A stretch of DNA of 64,000 nucleotides from Symsagittifera roscoffensis (taxonomy: Eukaryota > Xenacoelomorpha > Acoela > Convolutidae): positions 25,772,189 to 25,836,188 of the forward strand of contig NC_087064.1 of the NCBI RefSeq assembly GCF_963678635.1, read 5' to 3'. The notes under the pieces were generated by a model. That model was not told where the DNA came from and did no database searches. It saw only the letters and a program-made list of their open reading frames with translations. Made by a program: the position numbers and the translations under genes. Below, piece by piece: positions 11,186-22,247 of this stretch (positions are counted from its first letter, which is position 1; the number at the start of each line of letters is the position of its first letter).

Positions 11186-12235
11186 GCCAAATTTTTGTTT
11201 CTAAACCTTTTCCCGTCCAGTTTTTGCACTCATCTAAAACTCTTAGTACTCTGCAGGGCTACTGCGCTCGTTTCAAATTTTTTAAAGCACCTTCAGCAAG
11301 AAATCTTGGAAAACTTAAGTAGTAGAAGAGTGAGGAGAAATGGAGGGGTATGACTGTCCCTACAGACCCCCATGTTTTAAGATAGGGAATAGAGCAATCG
11401 GTTTGCAAGCTAAGTATTAAGATAGGGAATAGGTTTCACAATGAAGTAAGACAGGGACTAGAATTGGTAAGGAAGGTTTCATGTTTTGTGTGATAGTGAG
11501 AGAATGGTAAGAAAAAAGGTACTTTTTGGATTTTGTGTGGAAATATCTAGTTTTTTTGCAAAAATAAGGGCGCGCGTTATCTAAATTGTAAATATCAATG
11601 ATTAATTACGTGTGGTTTGTAGAATTAATTTCTTGTAATCAGTTTTTTGGTTCATGTTAATTCAATGGTGAGAGTTTTTGGACAAAATTTTGTTAGCTAC
11701 ATAGAGGTTTTCATGGCGCTATTGGGTGAACAAACATTTATTCCCGAGTTAAAGGCTCAATTTCCTGCATGGTTTAAGGCGGAAGGTGCTGATCCTCCAC
11801 CTGGTACAATTTAGCTTTTTAACCTAGTTAAGACCGAAAATTCCGGGGATCGGAGAGTTAGATTGTAAGTCATGAGTCCGCTTATTCCGAGGCCTTGGGA
11901 CCAAAAATCATTTAAAAGAAAGCAAAAAATAACTAATTTGTTTTTAACCAATAAAATCCAAAAACAAAATTACTTGGAAATAAAAAAATTGAAATTAATT
12001 TAAGAAAAAAAATTCAAATTAGACCAAAAACAGTAAAAAATATAAAATGACATCTTAAATGTCATTTCCGGACAAGATGTGATCCGATTTTCCTAAAAGG
12101 CCTGTTTCTCTTTAACTTCATATATGATTTAAGTAGGCGACTGTTACATACAGCTATTAGGCTTTAGTTTTTGTCTTGTGCCATTCCCCCGGATTGGCAC
12201 CGTCGAACCTTCAACGCACGCAGGAAACAACGATG

Positions 12236-14585
12236 TCGAGTGTGTCAGGACCCAGTACCTCGAAGACAAGGGGCACGAACTAAAGAGGGTGTTCAGGAAT
12301 TGTTTCTTGAGTCGTGAGCGGGGAAAGAAAAAGGTGCTCGAGTTTGAATTCAGATGAAATCTGAGGGCACAGAAAAAAATTTTAATAAAAAATTATTGTT
12401 AAAGGTATACCATATCTACTATATAAACCAAAATGCTGCATGACAATTTCCTGAATGGGCAAAACAAAAGAAGTTTTAATGATAGCTTACAAAGCGGAAA
12501 TTCAGGGTGCAGGTGTATGCAGATTTCGATTGCTGTTTAGCGATAATGTGACAATTTTGCATGGCTGTGAATTTTGCGGTGTATATAAAGTTAAATCTGC
12601 TGCAAACTTCTGTAAATGACCACTGGCACTGTATCTTGAGACGCACTCAACTTTCTGGGGTTTCACTGACAGACGACGACACGCGATGAGGACGTCGATC
12701 TTGAGTCCGGGGAGTATGTGCCCGTCGGTCATTTCTAAAGTGGGGGGGGGGGGGGGGAGTATTTGGTAGTAACCTTTAAGCTGTAACGCGGTTTTTAGTC
12801 TCATGTCGCAAGTGAACCGAATTGGCTCCGACCGTTTGAGGTAAAAAAACACAAGAGATAGTGTCCCTGACTCCTGAGCCAATGATTATAGGGCCTATTT
12901 CTCTTTAACCTCATATATGATTTAAGTAGGCGACTGTTACATACAGCTATTAAGCTTTAGTTTTTGTCTTGTGCCATTCCCCCGGATTGGCACCGTCGAA
13001 CCCTCAACGCACGCAGGAAACACGTTAAAAGCTCAGATTGCACTAGAGGCTCAGATTGCACTAGAGTTTTAGATTTTTAGGTTTTGGATTTGGACTAGAA
13101 CAATTCAGAGAAATACGAAAAACGTCCATTTGGACCGAAAACAGAAAAAAGAACACAACCGAGTTGCAAGACGAAAGATAGAGGAAAATAGAATGAAAAA
13201 CAGCAGAACGAAGCCTCTTTTCGTGGCATCAGGACAGGATAAGGTGCTAGTCGGAAGATAGTGGAAGCGGAAGGTCCAGTGGGACATCCGACACGAATCC
13301 GAACACTCCCTTATGCCACGAAATCAGTTAGAGAAAACAACATTACCTTAGGGAGAGGGCAAAATCAGAGGCCTGGTGCCCTGAGACTGTAAAAAACATT
13401 AACTATTTATTTTGGCTGCTGTAATGCCCTCAACCTATTTAATTTACTCTAATATTAATTTATTTTTTCAGAGCATCAGAACGAGGAAAGAGTCAACCCA
13501 TCTCTAACAGATCTAATATATAGCTGTCACCAAAAACATAATTAATTGTGGTTTTCTAGCCGTGTTTTTAATAGTACTCACGTTGTCTGGGGATCCGATA
13601 CCCGGCTATGTAGTTATTTTTGCATGTAAACGAAAGATGATCCAAAATTGTTGGGCTGATGGCCTTAAAATAGTAGGCTAGCCTAAATTTTTTTTGGCCA
13701 AATTTTTTCGTAACTTTCTTATACCCTATCAGACCAGACTACTTTGCCCTTAACAGACCAGAAAAACAACTGGCTAGGTCCAGACGGTCAAAAACGAGTA
13801 GGGTTGAGGTAACTGAGGTCAGCCAGTCATCAGTAGGTACTTTTTCTACGATCCGTCACTGTGTAATGTCTGGGCGAATGTTAGTTACATAGAGGTTTTT
13901 ATGGCGCTACTGGGTGAGCAAACGTTTATGCCCGAGTTAAAATCCTAATTTCCTACATTGTTCATGGCGGTAGGTGCGGATCCTCCACCTGGTACAATTT
14001 AGCTTTTTAATCTAGTTAAGACCGGGGGTCGGAGGGTTAGATGGGAAGTCATGAGCCCGCTTATTCCGAGGCCTTGGGACCAAAAATCATTTAAAAGAAA
14101 GCGTAAAATAACTAATATGTTTTTAATCAATAAAAATCCAAAAACAAAATTACTTTTGTTTTTTGTTTTTGGCATATAAAAAAAAAACAGTTTATATGTC
14201 ATTTGCGGACAAGATGTGATCCGATTTTCCTATTTCTGGTTGTTTTAGATTGATTTACATCATTTCTGATCGAAAGATTAATTACACTGGTTGTTGGTTA
14301 GGTACCCTCCCTTGAGTGTTGTTTGAGTATTCAAGCACCGTAACGATAATTTTGCCGGTGACCGGAGGGTAAAGTGGCAAGTGGACAGACTGTTCAAGAC
14401 GCAACAAGGGGCAGCAGAGACAACATACACAACGAGTGTTTCGTATCCTTAGCACAATTTTAGTATCATTTGGGTACTATTTCAATAAACTTAGCTGGTG
14501 GGGTCACAATTGGCTCGGTCAGATTGTACCCTCCATCGATGGCGAACTTCCGAATTAAGGGTCTTATTTTGGGTGCTGGAGTGTT
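12236..14585. repeat. Non-coding nested repeat array, unit 2
   Basis: Second copy of the array at 9,160-12,235. It starts with the truncated coding tail (GATGTCGAGTGTGTCAGGAC) and continues in the same order. It carries a longer G16 run at 12,742-12,757 and an insertion of about 200 bases around 13,662-13,860. The final part, 14,340-14,580, is repeated at 19,340-19,506 just before T2, and in inverted orientation at about 48,740-49,030. No gene is seen. Minus-strand open frames at 12,502-12,882 and 13,999-14,202 look fortuitous. Confidence 0.85.
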
Positions 14586-14589
14586 AAGC

Positions 14590-15470
14590 AGGTTTAATAA
14601 AATCGATTAACAACTAGTAACAGGTTACAACCCGTAATATATTTCATCTATCTCCCATTTAGACCCGAAAATTATCTAATTTTCTCGAGAATACCGATTT
14701 TCGACTAAACTGCTAGTCCCAAGTTTTTGGATGTTCGAATTTTTCCGAAAAATATATAGCTTTTTCACAGTGAGCTATTTCCTCCCTAACAACCCCCCTA
14801 AGAAAAGAAACTGCGCGGGAAAAGACTCAGTTAAAAGTTGGCGAAAACAAGTTTTTTCGATCAATTTATTTTCGTAATTTTCTGTATTTTGTCAATGAGA
14901 TTTTAATATTGAAGTTTTGATTTTTAAGAGCTAAAGCGACAACAATTTTTGCGCCAGGAGCCTGCTAGCATAACGAGCTCAGTTACTTGAAAAGTTTTCA
15001 AGCACATCTCTGAGTAGTTCAGCGGATAGAGATAGAGACTTAAAGGTCGGAAAGGAAGGAATTGGAGCGACCAAATCCGATAGTTTTTGGCCAAATTTTT
15101 GTTTCTAAACCTATTCCCGTCCGTTTTTGCACTCATATAGAACTCTTACTACTCTGCAGGGCTACTGCGCTCGTTTCAAATTTTTTAAAGCACCTTCAGC
15201 AAGAAATTTTGGAGAACTTAAGTAGTAGAAGAGTGAGGAGAAATACAGGGGATGGATGTCCATGCAGAGCCCCATGTTTTAAGATAGGGAATAGAGAAAT
15301 TGGTCTGCAAGCTGAGTATTAAGATAAGGAATAGGTTTCCCAATGAAGTAAGACAGGGACTAGAATTGGTAAGCAAAGTTTCATGGTTTGTGTGATGGTG
15401 AGAGAATGGTAAGAAAAATGGTATTTTTCGGATTTTGTGTGGAAATATCTAGTTTTTTGCAAACAAAGTT
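14590..15470. repeat. Left terminal block of T1
   Basis: Closely related to T2's left terminal block (19,507-20,400). Its outer 300 bases are an inverted match to 24,720-25,046 at T2's right end and to 31,210-31,540 in the duplicated flank. The inner part contains the tRNA-like block. Confidence 0.8.
15014..15088 (+). promoter_or_regulatory. tRNA-like pol III block, copy 2 (in T1 terminal repeat)
   Basis: A box TAGTTCAGCGG at 15,014-15,024, B-box-like CGACCAAATCC at 15,068-15,078, T5 at 15,084-15,088. Same arrangement as copy 1. Confidence 0.5.
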
Positions 15471-15701
15471 TCTATCTAATATATTAGGTAATAAATTTTT
15501 TAAAAACATTGCTCATCCTACCTAAAATTTTGCGGAAACCTACTGAAACTTCGAAAATCGAGTTTTTTGAGAAAAAAATATTGCAAAAAAAATTTAAAAA
15601 TAACTGCATCGCATAGTAAATTTACTGCCATTATTTACACTCACAAATAAAACTTACTCATTCACATGAATTTACTCACAAATTTGAAAAATTTTCAAGT
15701 T

Positions 15702-15992
15702 TCACTGGTAGAATTTAAAAAGAAGAAATGCTGAATGAATTGCGTAAAATCCACACAAATTATCAGTTTTTTGTAGTTTTCTGGGAACCATTCGCCAATA
15801 CTTTTTTAGAAAGGAATAAGCTGTTCTTTTTAGACTCAAAGAGACATCAAAGTAGTAAATTTCGTCCAGTCGAACAGTTATGATCCAGTGTTCTCCTCTA
15901 TCCTTCCTTGGAGCTGAGTTGGTGATTGCAAAAGAATGAGGTAATTTATCAGATTGGCTATCACTTCGGTTACTTGCTCTGGAAAAATATTT
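15702..15992 (-). CDS. Adenain-like cysteine protease of T1 (96 codons to upstream stop, no ATG in frame)
   Basis: Read on the minus strand, this stretch contains the three landmarks of the adenovirus/Polinton maturation protease family in order. There is a Gly-Glu-His-Trp (His at 15,888-15,890), a Tyr-Tyr-Phe-Asp (Asp at 15,846-15,848) and a Leu-Cys-Gly-Phe-Tyr-Ala (Cys at 15,753-15,755). The order is that expected for the His, acidic and Cys triad members. In the known family this enzyme cleaves virion proteins during assembly. The frame is open for 96 codons, but a TAG at 15,993-15,995 and the absence of an in-frame ATG indicate loss of the N-terminus or a frameshift just upstream (compare T2, where an ATG at 21,165 is in frame). 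It lies immediately downstream of the capsid-like pseudogene, with the ends overlapping. Confidence 0.68.
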   Translation of the reverse strand, partial: KYFSRASNRSDSQSDKLPHSFAITNSAPRKDRGEHWIITVRLDEIYYFDVSLSLKRTAYSFLKKYWRMVPRKLQKTDNLCGFYAIHSAFLLFKFYQ

Positions 15993-17080
15993 CTAATCTC
16001 AAGTTTTCTCCTCTAATTTCTGGATAATGACACTGTTCCGCTGCATCCTTTAGTGGATTCAAGTAAAACAAAAAAATTTACTAATTTTGAAAATCTTCTA
16101 CAGCATTTGTTTCATTTTTGTAACATAGGGGCGACAAGGAGAAGTTGTAACTAATGAAACAATTGTTCTTCCACTCCGAATAATTATAAGCTCTCTCAAA
16201 TGAAATTGTTGATAATGGAAAGGGTTTTCATGAAAAGATCCTGCAACCTCTGTGTTTGTTTTTATTGTAACAGCTAATCATCTTATTGAAGCATAATTGA
16301 ATATAATTTCTTGTACGGAAAGTTTTTGACGAGATGGAATGACAAAGATTCTTCACAAAGTTTCCATGTAATTGTATTGAGCAGACTCTTTTTCCAGATT
16401 CCATCGCAAGTATTGATGATTCGGTTCAGCAACTAAAATTATTCTTGTAAACAGCAAACAATCAACAATTTTCAGACTAACATTTGGATTAGCAGATAGC
16501 ATGTGAAAAATATGTCTAGTTCAATTTAAAATAATACGAATTTTGGTATTCGGTAGCAACTATTTTTTGCAATTGAACAAACCAATGGCAAACCTCCCAT
16601 AGTGTGAAAATGTTATCCCATTTCCTAATGAATTTGGTTTATCAGTGAACGGATGCATATGAAATGCATCAAGAATCTATTCAAAACTATATCCATGACA
16701 AGCAAGTATTCCTTTACTGCCGCCGTGAAGATTTCGTTCGTTAATTGTGTCTTATGAAGATATAATCCATTGGCGTTGTAAGCCATTGTGTTGTTTCAGT
16801 AAACTTCACAACTAGAAAAATAGTGAACGTAGCAGAATGTTTACGTAAGTTAAGTAATGTTCTCGTTCCTCATCTGAATCATTCTCGGATTTTTCTTTAC
16901 GTTCTGCTTTGTCCTCTTGAAAGCATCGATCAGCCTTCCTTCCCTTGAATAATTGAAGATTTAAATTAGAATGGGTATCCCGCATAACTAAGTAGAGATT
17001 ACTATCCGTTTCAATTTCAGACTCAATACTGCTTTCATCTAGAGAAGTACTGGGAAAACTTTGTCTTTAAGATGATATAA
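15950..17080 (-). pseudogene. Polinton-type major-capsid-like protein remnant of T1
   Basis: On the minus strand, discontinuous frames show segments characteristic, as I recognise them, of the capsid family found in Polintons and adintoviruses. These are SNLYLVMRDTH near the start, VNILLRSLF, NVSLKIVDCLLFTR, and near the C-terminus GSFHENPFHYQQFHL (16,197-16,241). The last corresponds to the F-x-x-N-P-F-x-(Y/F)-x-x-F signature. The final residues overlap the protease start. Several stop codons and frameshifts break it. It is divergently arranged with the orphan gene at 17,201. Capsid assignment rests on motif memory and should be tested by profile search. An alternative is another jelly-roll virion protein of the same group. 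Confidence 0.55.
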
Positions 17081-17200
17081 TTATTTCCAAAACTGGGATT
17101 TATCAAAAATCTCTAACGAAAAATTTGAGATTCCTCCGCTCTCCCTCCTCAAAGGCAAATTTTGAAGAGCGGGCTTGGAAGACCTAACGACCAGGTCTCC

Positions 17201-17935
17201 ATGAGTGCAAATAACTTGCCTGCGTTGATTCCTATTGCTGCGGGAAACTCGTCGACCTATCCCGCGCCAGCAGAGGGAGTTGGTTCGTCCAGCGTGTTGT
17301 TCTGGAACCGACAATTGCTCCGTGCACGAGGACAGTACAAGGCTGACATAATGGCAAATATGAACACAATTACGCTGGCATGCCGAGCAGATGCCATGCG
17401 AATGATGAAAGGAAATGGCCCCAAGGTGTTAGGATTGTATCGGATATCGGGCTTGGACTGGCTGCTGGTGGAGCGAGAGCAGCTCAGCTTTGCTACCACG
17501 CTTAAATTATATAAACCAACGTGCCAAACTGCCTGGTTAAGAGACTTTTACCGGGCAATTTTGATGAAAGAGGACGACAGGAGGTACAAAGGGCTGGATA
17601 CACCAAATGGTGATAGCCTGTTTGCTGCCTATGACCCTGTTGACATCAAGAATGCAAAGTATCTGATAGTGGCCAGTTCGGACTAAGTCTACACAACCCG
17701 CTCATTATTTTGGCCAGACGTCATCTTCTTTCTGACAGCTCCTAAGCTGCCTTGGGGAAAATCAGTAGGTATGGGAACAAGCGTGCAGAGAGTTTTCAAC
17801 ATGGATCCACAAGTGATAGTAATAATCACCAGCAGAGACTTCGGAAATGCTGCTAAACGAAGATTGGCAGCGCCGGGATCTAAGCCTCCGCGCGCTTCGC
17901 GTGCTAAGCTTGGGAACCTTAGTCACCTTCCCTAA
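17201..17935 (+). pseudogene. ORFx-short of T1: orphan protein homologous to ORFx-long, one in-frame stop
   Basis: ATG at 17,201 opens 161 codons to TAA at 17,684-17,686. The same frame then stays open for 82 further codons to TAA 17,933-17,935. The downstream part (SLFWPDVIFFLTAPKL) aligns with KLFWPENLVYLLPRAEL of ORFx-long, and YDPVDIKNAKYLIVASSD aligns with WDPGAARAIIVAGSD. The protein therefore originally read through the first TAA. Compared with T2, about 160 bases are missing in frame after SFATTL. Composition is more GC-rich than the surroundings, like ORFx-long. Function is unknown. It sits head-to-head with the capsid-like gene and so may be part of the same virus-like gene set. A functional stop-readthrough is possible but unproven, and decay is the simpler reading. 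Confidence 0.6.
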
Positions 17936-19360
17936 CGAGTCTTTCTTCTCCATATATTATAATAAATGAGGTTGAAGCAAAAATTCTACGACAGTGCACA
18001 AGTTCCAAAAAATAAAGAAAACTTACGCGTGCTTATGTACTCAATTCTTTCAAGATAAGAAAGTCATTCCATTCTCCCAGAGTTTCTATGAACGACTCAG
18101 CCAAGGTTAAACAATGGGTCTGCCCATTTTTGATTTATCATTATCATAATCAAATAGTTAGTTAAAATTAGTAACAATTATAGTTTATAATAGTAAATTT
18201 ATGATACAATAACCAAATCAAAAACACAATTAACAATAAAATAACAACACACCATATAGGTGACATTGATCTCTCCTATCAATATGTTTACCACTGTAAA
18301 TGTATTGTATCACTTCCTCGTTTAAAGATAAATAATTCTTTGTAAAATAGCAGTGATGGCTTCATTGAGGACAAAATAAAACCTAATCCTAAGGAAAAAG
18401 ACTTCCCTCAATGGGAAAACTCCAAAAGAACAAATTTCAAGACACTGTCGTCTCAAGTGAACGCCTCTTCGCTACTGCACTCACCGCGATACTCTTCTAT
18501 GTGTCCTGCAGTTGCCCGATCTGTACTAATAAGTAGCTCAAGGCAAATTCTGATCGCAAAAATTTACAATTTAAGCAAAAGCTCTACCACACTCGGACCG
18601 TTCCAAGTGCACGAAAATGGGGAACAAAATTTTTTTCTCAAGTTAGTGAATCTAGCCTAATACACTCACCGAGGTCTTATTCTTTGCGTTCCCAGGTTAC
18701 CCGAGACTTCCTACTAAGTAGCTCAATGCTACCACACAACCAAAATAATAATAGAAAAATTTTGTTGGGGTACTTCTGATGAACCCGATCTAGAATCAAA
18801 AGTTGATCGCAACTCTCCGTCTCAACTGGTCTATTCACTCCTAATACACACACCCCGTGGCTAATTGACCTTCTACTTCAATTTTAACCGAGTGCTTTAT
18901 GTATCTAATTTGCCTCAGAGTATTCCTTTGATTTTCACAAAGGAGGGTTGATAAGGGGCTTAGTACACTCCGGAGAGTTACATCGGAGGGTTCCCTGAGA
19001 TTTCCAAACTTTCATTTTCTTGCCTCAGAGGAGTCTCCGGCAAGTGTCAAAATAAATCAAAATAGGCTAAATTTCTCTTTGGGTTTATTTGAGATACTTC
19101 GGAGGGTTCCTCAAAATATTTTACCAAGGAGTGTTATTAAGGGACTTAACAGACTCCGGAGGTTTCGCAAAAATCGCAAAACCAATTGTTTTTGCCGCGG
19201 TAAAGCCTTCAATTGAGATCTAATTTATTTAAAACAAGGTTAGTTGAACCGGTCAACCTACCTTGCAGGATAAAAACGGAGTTTCATAAAAAATTTCTGT
19301 TACTCGAAAAGTTCCCTAAAATTTGGATCCACCAAACTGATGAACTCAAAACTGATGAAA
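17936..19360. repeat. AT-rich tail of T1 with degenerate short repeats
   Basis: I see no gene. The region holds variants of TAAGTAGCTCAA and CACTCACCG spaced about 200 bases apart (18,470-18,900). A second set of motifs (CTCCGGAG, CGGAGGGTTCC, AAGGAGGGTTG) recurs about every 70-140 bases from 18,930 to 19,170. The same order is found in T2 at 23,500-24,260. These may be subterminal repeats of the element. Confidence 0.6.
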
Positions 19361-19506
19361 AAAAATTGGCAAGTGGACAGACTGTTCCAGACGCAACAAG
19401 GGGCAGGCAGCAGAGACAACATACACAACGAGTTTTTTGTATCCTTAGCACAATTTTAGTATCGTTCGGGTACTATTTCAATAAACTTAGGTGGTGGGGT
19501 CACAAT

Positions 19507-20400
19507 AAAGTCGATTAACAACTAGTAACAGGTTACAACCCACATTATATTTTATCTATCTCTCATTTAGACCCAAAAACACCCTAATTTTGTCGAAAAT
19601 GCCGATTTTCGACAAAATCGTAATCCCAAATTTTGGATGTTCGAATTATACCGAACAGTATAAAACTTCTTCACAGTGAGCTACTACCTCCCTAACAACC
19701 CCCCTAACAAAAGAAGCTGCGCGGGAAAAGACTCATTTTAAGTTGGCGAAAATAAATTTTTTTCGATCAATTTTTTTTTTGTAATTTTCTGCATTTTGTC
19801 AATGAGATTTGAAGATTAAAGTATTGAATTTTTAGAGCTAAAAAGACAAAAATGTTTGCGCCAGGAGCCTGCTAGCATAACGAGCTCAGTTACTTGAAAA
19901 GTTTTTAAGCAACACTCTGAGTAGTTCAGCGGATAGAGATAGAGACTTAAAGATTCGAAAAGGAAGGAGTCGGAGGGTCCAAATCCGATAGTTTTCGGCC
20001 AAATTTTTGTTTCCTAACCAATTTCTGTCAAGTTTTTGCACTCATCTAGTACTCTTAGTACTCTGCAGGGCTACTGCGCCCGATTCAAGTATTTTTAAGC
20101 ACTTTCAGCAAGAAATCTCACAGAACTTAAGTAGTAGAAGAGTGAGGAGAAATGGAGGGGTATGACTGTCCCTGCAGACCACCATGTTTTAAGATAGGGA
20201 CTAGAGCAATCGGTCTGTAAGCTAAGTTTTAAGATAGGGAATAGGTTTCCCAATGAAGTAAGAAAGGGACTAGAATTGGTAAGGAAGTTTTCATGGTTTG
20301 TGTGATGGTGAGAGAATGGTAAGAAAAATAGTACTTTTTGGATTTTGTGTGGAAATATCTAGTTTTTTTCGCAAAAAATTGGGCGCACGTTATCTAAATT
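19507..20400. repeat. Left terminal inverted repeat region of T2
   Basis: Outer part matches 24,720-25,046 in reverse complement (shared landmarks: the GCGCGGGAAAAGACT stretch, the CAGTGAGCTACT stretch, CATTTAGACCCAAAAACACC). The inner part includes the tRNA-like block and matches T1's left block directly. Confidence 0.8.
19922..19994 (+). promoter_or_regulatory. tRNA-like pol III block, copy 3 (in T2 terminal repeat)
   Basis: A box TAGTTCAGCGG at 19,922-19,932, B box GGTCCAAATCC at 19,976-19,986 (one or two changes from the GGTTCRANTCC consensus), TTTT at 19,991-19,994. Confidence 0.5.
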
Positions 20401-20818
20401 AAAATAGCAATGATGAATTATGAGTGGGTTGTGGAGTTAATTTTTGTAATTATATTTTTGGTTTTATGGTAAATCAATGGTGAGTGTTTTTGGGCAAAAA
20501 CTTTTTTTCAAAAAAAGATGAAAATTTCTCAAAAAAACTTCAAAATACATTAAAAATTGGTTTAATTCGGTCTATTAACAAATTTATTAGGTAATCATTT
20601 TTTAAAAATAGTGCTTATCTTACCTAAAACTATGCGGAAACCTACTGAAACTTCGAAACTCGAGTTTTTTGAGAAAAATGTTGCAAAGAAATTATATAAA
20701 TCACTGCATCGCATTGTAAATTTTCTGCCATAATTTACACTTAGAAATAAAACTTACTCATCCACATGAACTTACTCGCAAAATTCAAAGTTTGCACGTC
20801 AGGAAAATTTATCAAGTT

Positions 20819-21167
20819 TCACTGGTTGATTTTAAAAAGAAGAAATGCTGAATAAATTGCGTAAAATCCACGCAAATTATCAGTTTTTTTGTAGTTTTCT
20901 GGGAACCATTCGCCAATAGTTTTTTAGAAGGGAATAAGCTGTTCTTTTTAGACTCGAAGAGACATCAAAGTAGTAAATTTCGTCCAGTTGAACAGTAATG
21001 ATCCAGTTTTCTCCTCTATCCTTGCTTGGAGCTGAGTTGATGATAGCAAAAGGTTGAGGTAATTTATCAGAGTGGCTATCACTTTGGTTACTTGCTCCAA
21101 GGGAAACTAGAAAATCATTTCTAATCTCAAGCTTTCTCCACTGAGTTCTGAAACTGTTCCGCTGCAT
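20819..21167 (-). pseudogene. Adenain-like protease of T2, inactivated
   Basis: The minus-strand frame opens at ATG 21,167-21,165 (MQRNSFRTQWRKLEIRN) and aligns with the T1 protease. The His of the G-E-H-W motif is Asn here (codon at 21,006-21,008). A one-base expansion of an A-run near 20,888 shifts the frame so that the ORF stops at 20,880. In the shifted frame the catalytic Cys codon has become Arg (20,870-20,872). With two of three catalytic residues lost, the copy is dead. The intact motifs in T1 show what the ancestor had. Confidence 0.68.
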
Positions 21168-22210
21168 CCTGTAGTGGAGTCAACTAAAAAATATATACTA
21201 ATGTTGAAAATCTTCTATAGGAAGAGCAGGAAACTCCTCGTTAAATTGCATTGCTTTCCTTTTTGTAACATATGGGCGACAAGGAGAAGTTGTAATTAAT
21301 GAAACAATTGCTCTTCCACTCCGAATATTTATATGTTCTCCCAAATGAAATTGTTGATAGTGGAAAGGGTTTTCATGAAAAGATCCTGCAACCGCTACAA
21401 TTGTATTTATTGTAACAGCTATTCTTCTTATTGGAGCATAATTGAATATAATTTATTGTACGGAAAGTTTTTGACGAGATGGAATTGCAACGGTTCTTCA
21501 CAAAGTTTCCATGTAAATTTATTGAGCAGACTCTTTTTCTAGATTCCATCGCAAGTATTGATGATTCGGTTCAGCAACTAAAATTCTTCTTGTAAACAGC
21601 AAACAATCAACAATTCTCATACTAACATTTGGATTATTAGATAGCATGTGAAAAATAGGTCTAGCTCAATTTAGTTTAATACGACTTTTGGTACTCGGTA
21701 GCAGCTATTTTTTGCAATTGAAGAAACCAATGGCAAACCTCTCATAGAGTGAAAATGTTATCCCAGCTCCTAATGAATTAGCTTAATCAGTGAGCGGATG
21801 CATATGAAATGCATCAAGAAACTATTCAAAATTATATCATGACAAGCAAGTTTTCCCTCACTGCCGACTAGATGAATTCGTTCAATATTTGCGTCCTATG
21901 AGGATATAATCCATTGGCGTTGTTAAGCCATTGTGTTGTTAAAGTAAACTTGGAGAATAGTGAATGTAGCAGAATGTTTACGTTAGTTAAGTAATGTTCT
22001 GGTTCCTCATCTGAATCATTCTCGGATTTTCTTTTTTTTTCTGCTTTGTCTCTCTTGAAAGCATCAAATAGCCTTCCTTCGCTTGAATAATTGAAGTTTT
22101 AAGTTAGGATGGTTATCCCGCAGTACTAAGTAGAGATTACGATCCGTTTCAATTTCAGACTGAATACTGCTTTCATCTAGAGAAGTACTTGGAAAACTTC
22201 TTGTGTGACA
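21110..22210 (-). pseudogene. Polinton-type major-capsid-like protein remnant of T2
   Basis: On the minus strand the N-terminal part reads NLYLVLRDNHPNL, then NVNILLHSLFSKFTL (21,940-21,984) followed by N-G-L-Y-P-H-R. This is the conserved S-L-F plus N-x-x-Y-x-Y/H-R layout of the family. Towards the C-terminus GSFHENPFHYQQFHL is preserved (21,342-21,386), and the last residues (ELSGESLRLEMIF) overlap the protease start. Roughly 360 codons are interrupted by many stops. In the known family this is the double jelly-roll capsid protein. The assignment is by motif only. Confidence 0.58.
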
Positions 22211-22247
22211 AGATCTCTGTGCATGAGGATACAACAAAGCTGACATA

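Larger units (their letters stand above)
9331..12235. repeat. Non-coding nested repeat array, unit 1
   Basis: I see no credible gene here. The segment 9160-9860 is repeated at 12,236-12,920. A block of about 110 bp holding CCCCCGGATTGGCACCGTCGAACC occurs at 9,840-9,960, 12,110-12,235 and 12,915-13,025. The block 10,600-10,860 recurs at 11,690-11,960 and 13,880-14,160. The block 11,000-11,560, with a tRNA-like core, recurs at 14,890-15,470 and 19,790-20,380. Order is largely conserved, so unit 1 and the following unit look like a tandem duplication with a period near 3.08 kb that was later modified by insertions and deletions. A G12 run is at 9,669-9,680. Confidence 0.85.
14586..19360. mobile_element. 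T1: Polinton/Maverick-like virus-derived element, right end truncated
   Basis: T1 is parallel to T2 (offset about 5.1 kb). In order it has a left terminal block beginning near TCGATTAACAACTAGTAACAGG, a minus-strand adenain-like protease, a minus-strand capsid-like pseudogene, a plus-strand orphan gene (ORFx-short), and an AT-rich tail of degenerate repeats. It lacks the inverted right terminal repeat that T2 has, and it ends near 19,360 where the next host-repeat block (GGCAAGTGGACAGACTGTTC) begins. At under 5 kb it is far smaller than autonomous Polintons (typically 15-20 kb), and I see no DNA polymerase B, integrase or packaging ATPase. It is therefore an internally deleted derivative or part of one. 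Confidence 0.6.

Noticed and set aside
10737-11229. Minus-strand open frames over the repeat block
   Set aside because: Antisense to the tRNA-like repeat and also seen wherever that repeat occurs. No protein family.
12502-12882. Minus-strand open frame of 126 codons, related to 9,420-9,659
   Set aside because: It crosses the G16 run as poly-Pro, is conserved only because the DNA is duplicated, and shows no recognisable protein.
18470-19170. CRISPR-like array from recurring short motifs
   Set aside because: Motif spacing and sequence are irregular and the host is eukaryotic. They are degenerate transposon repeats.
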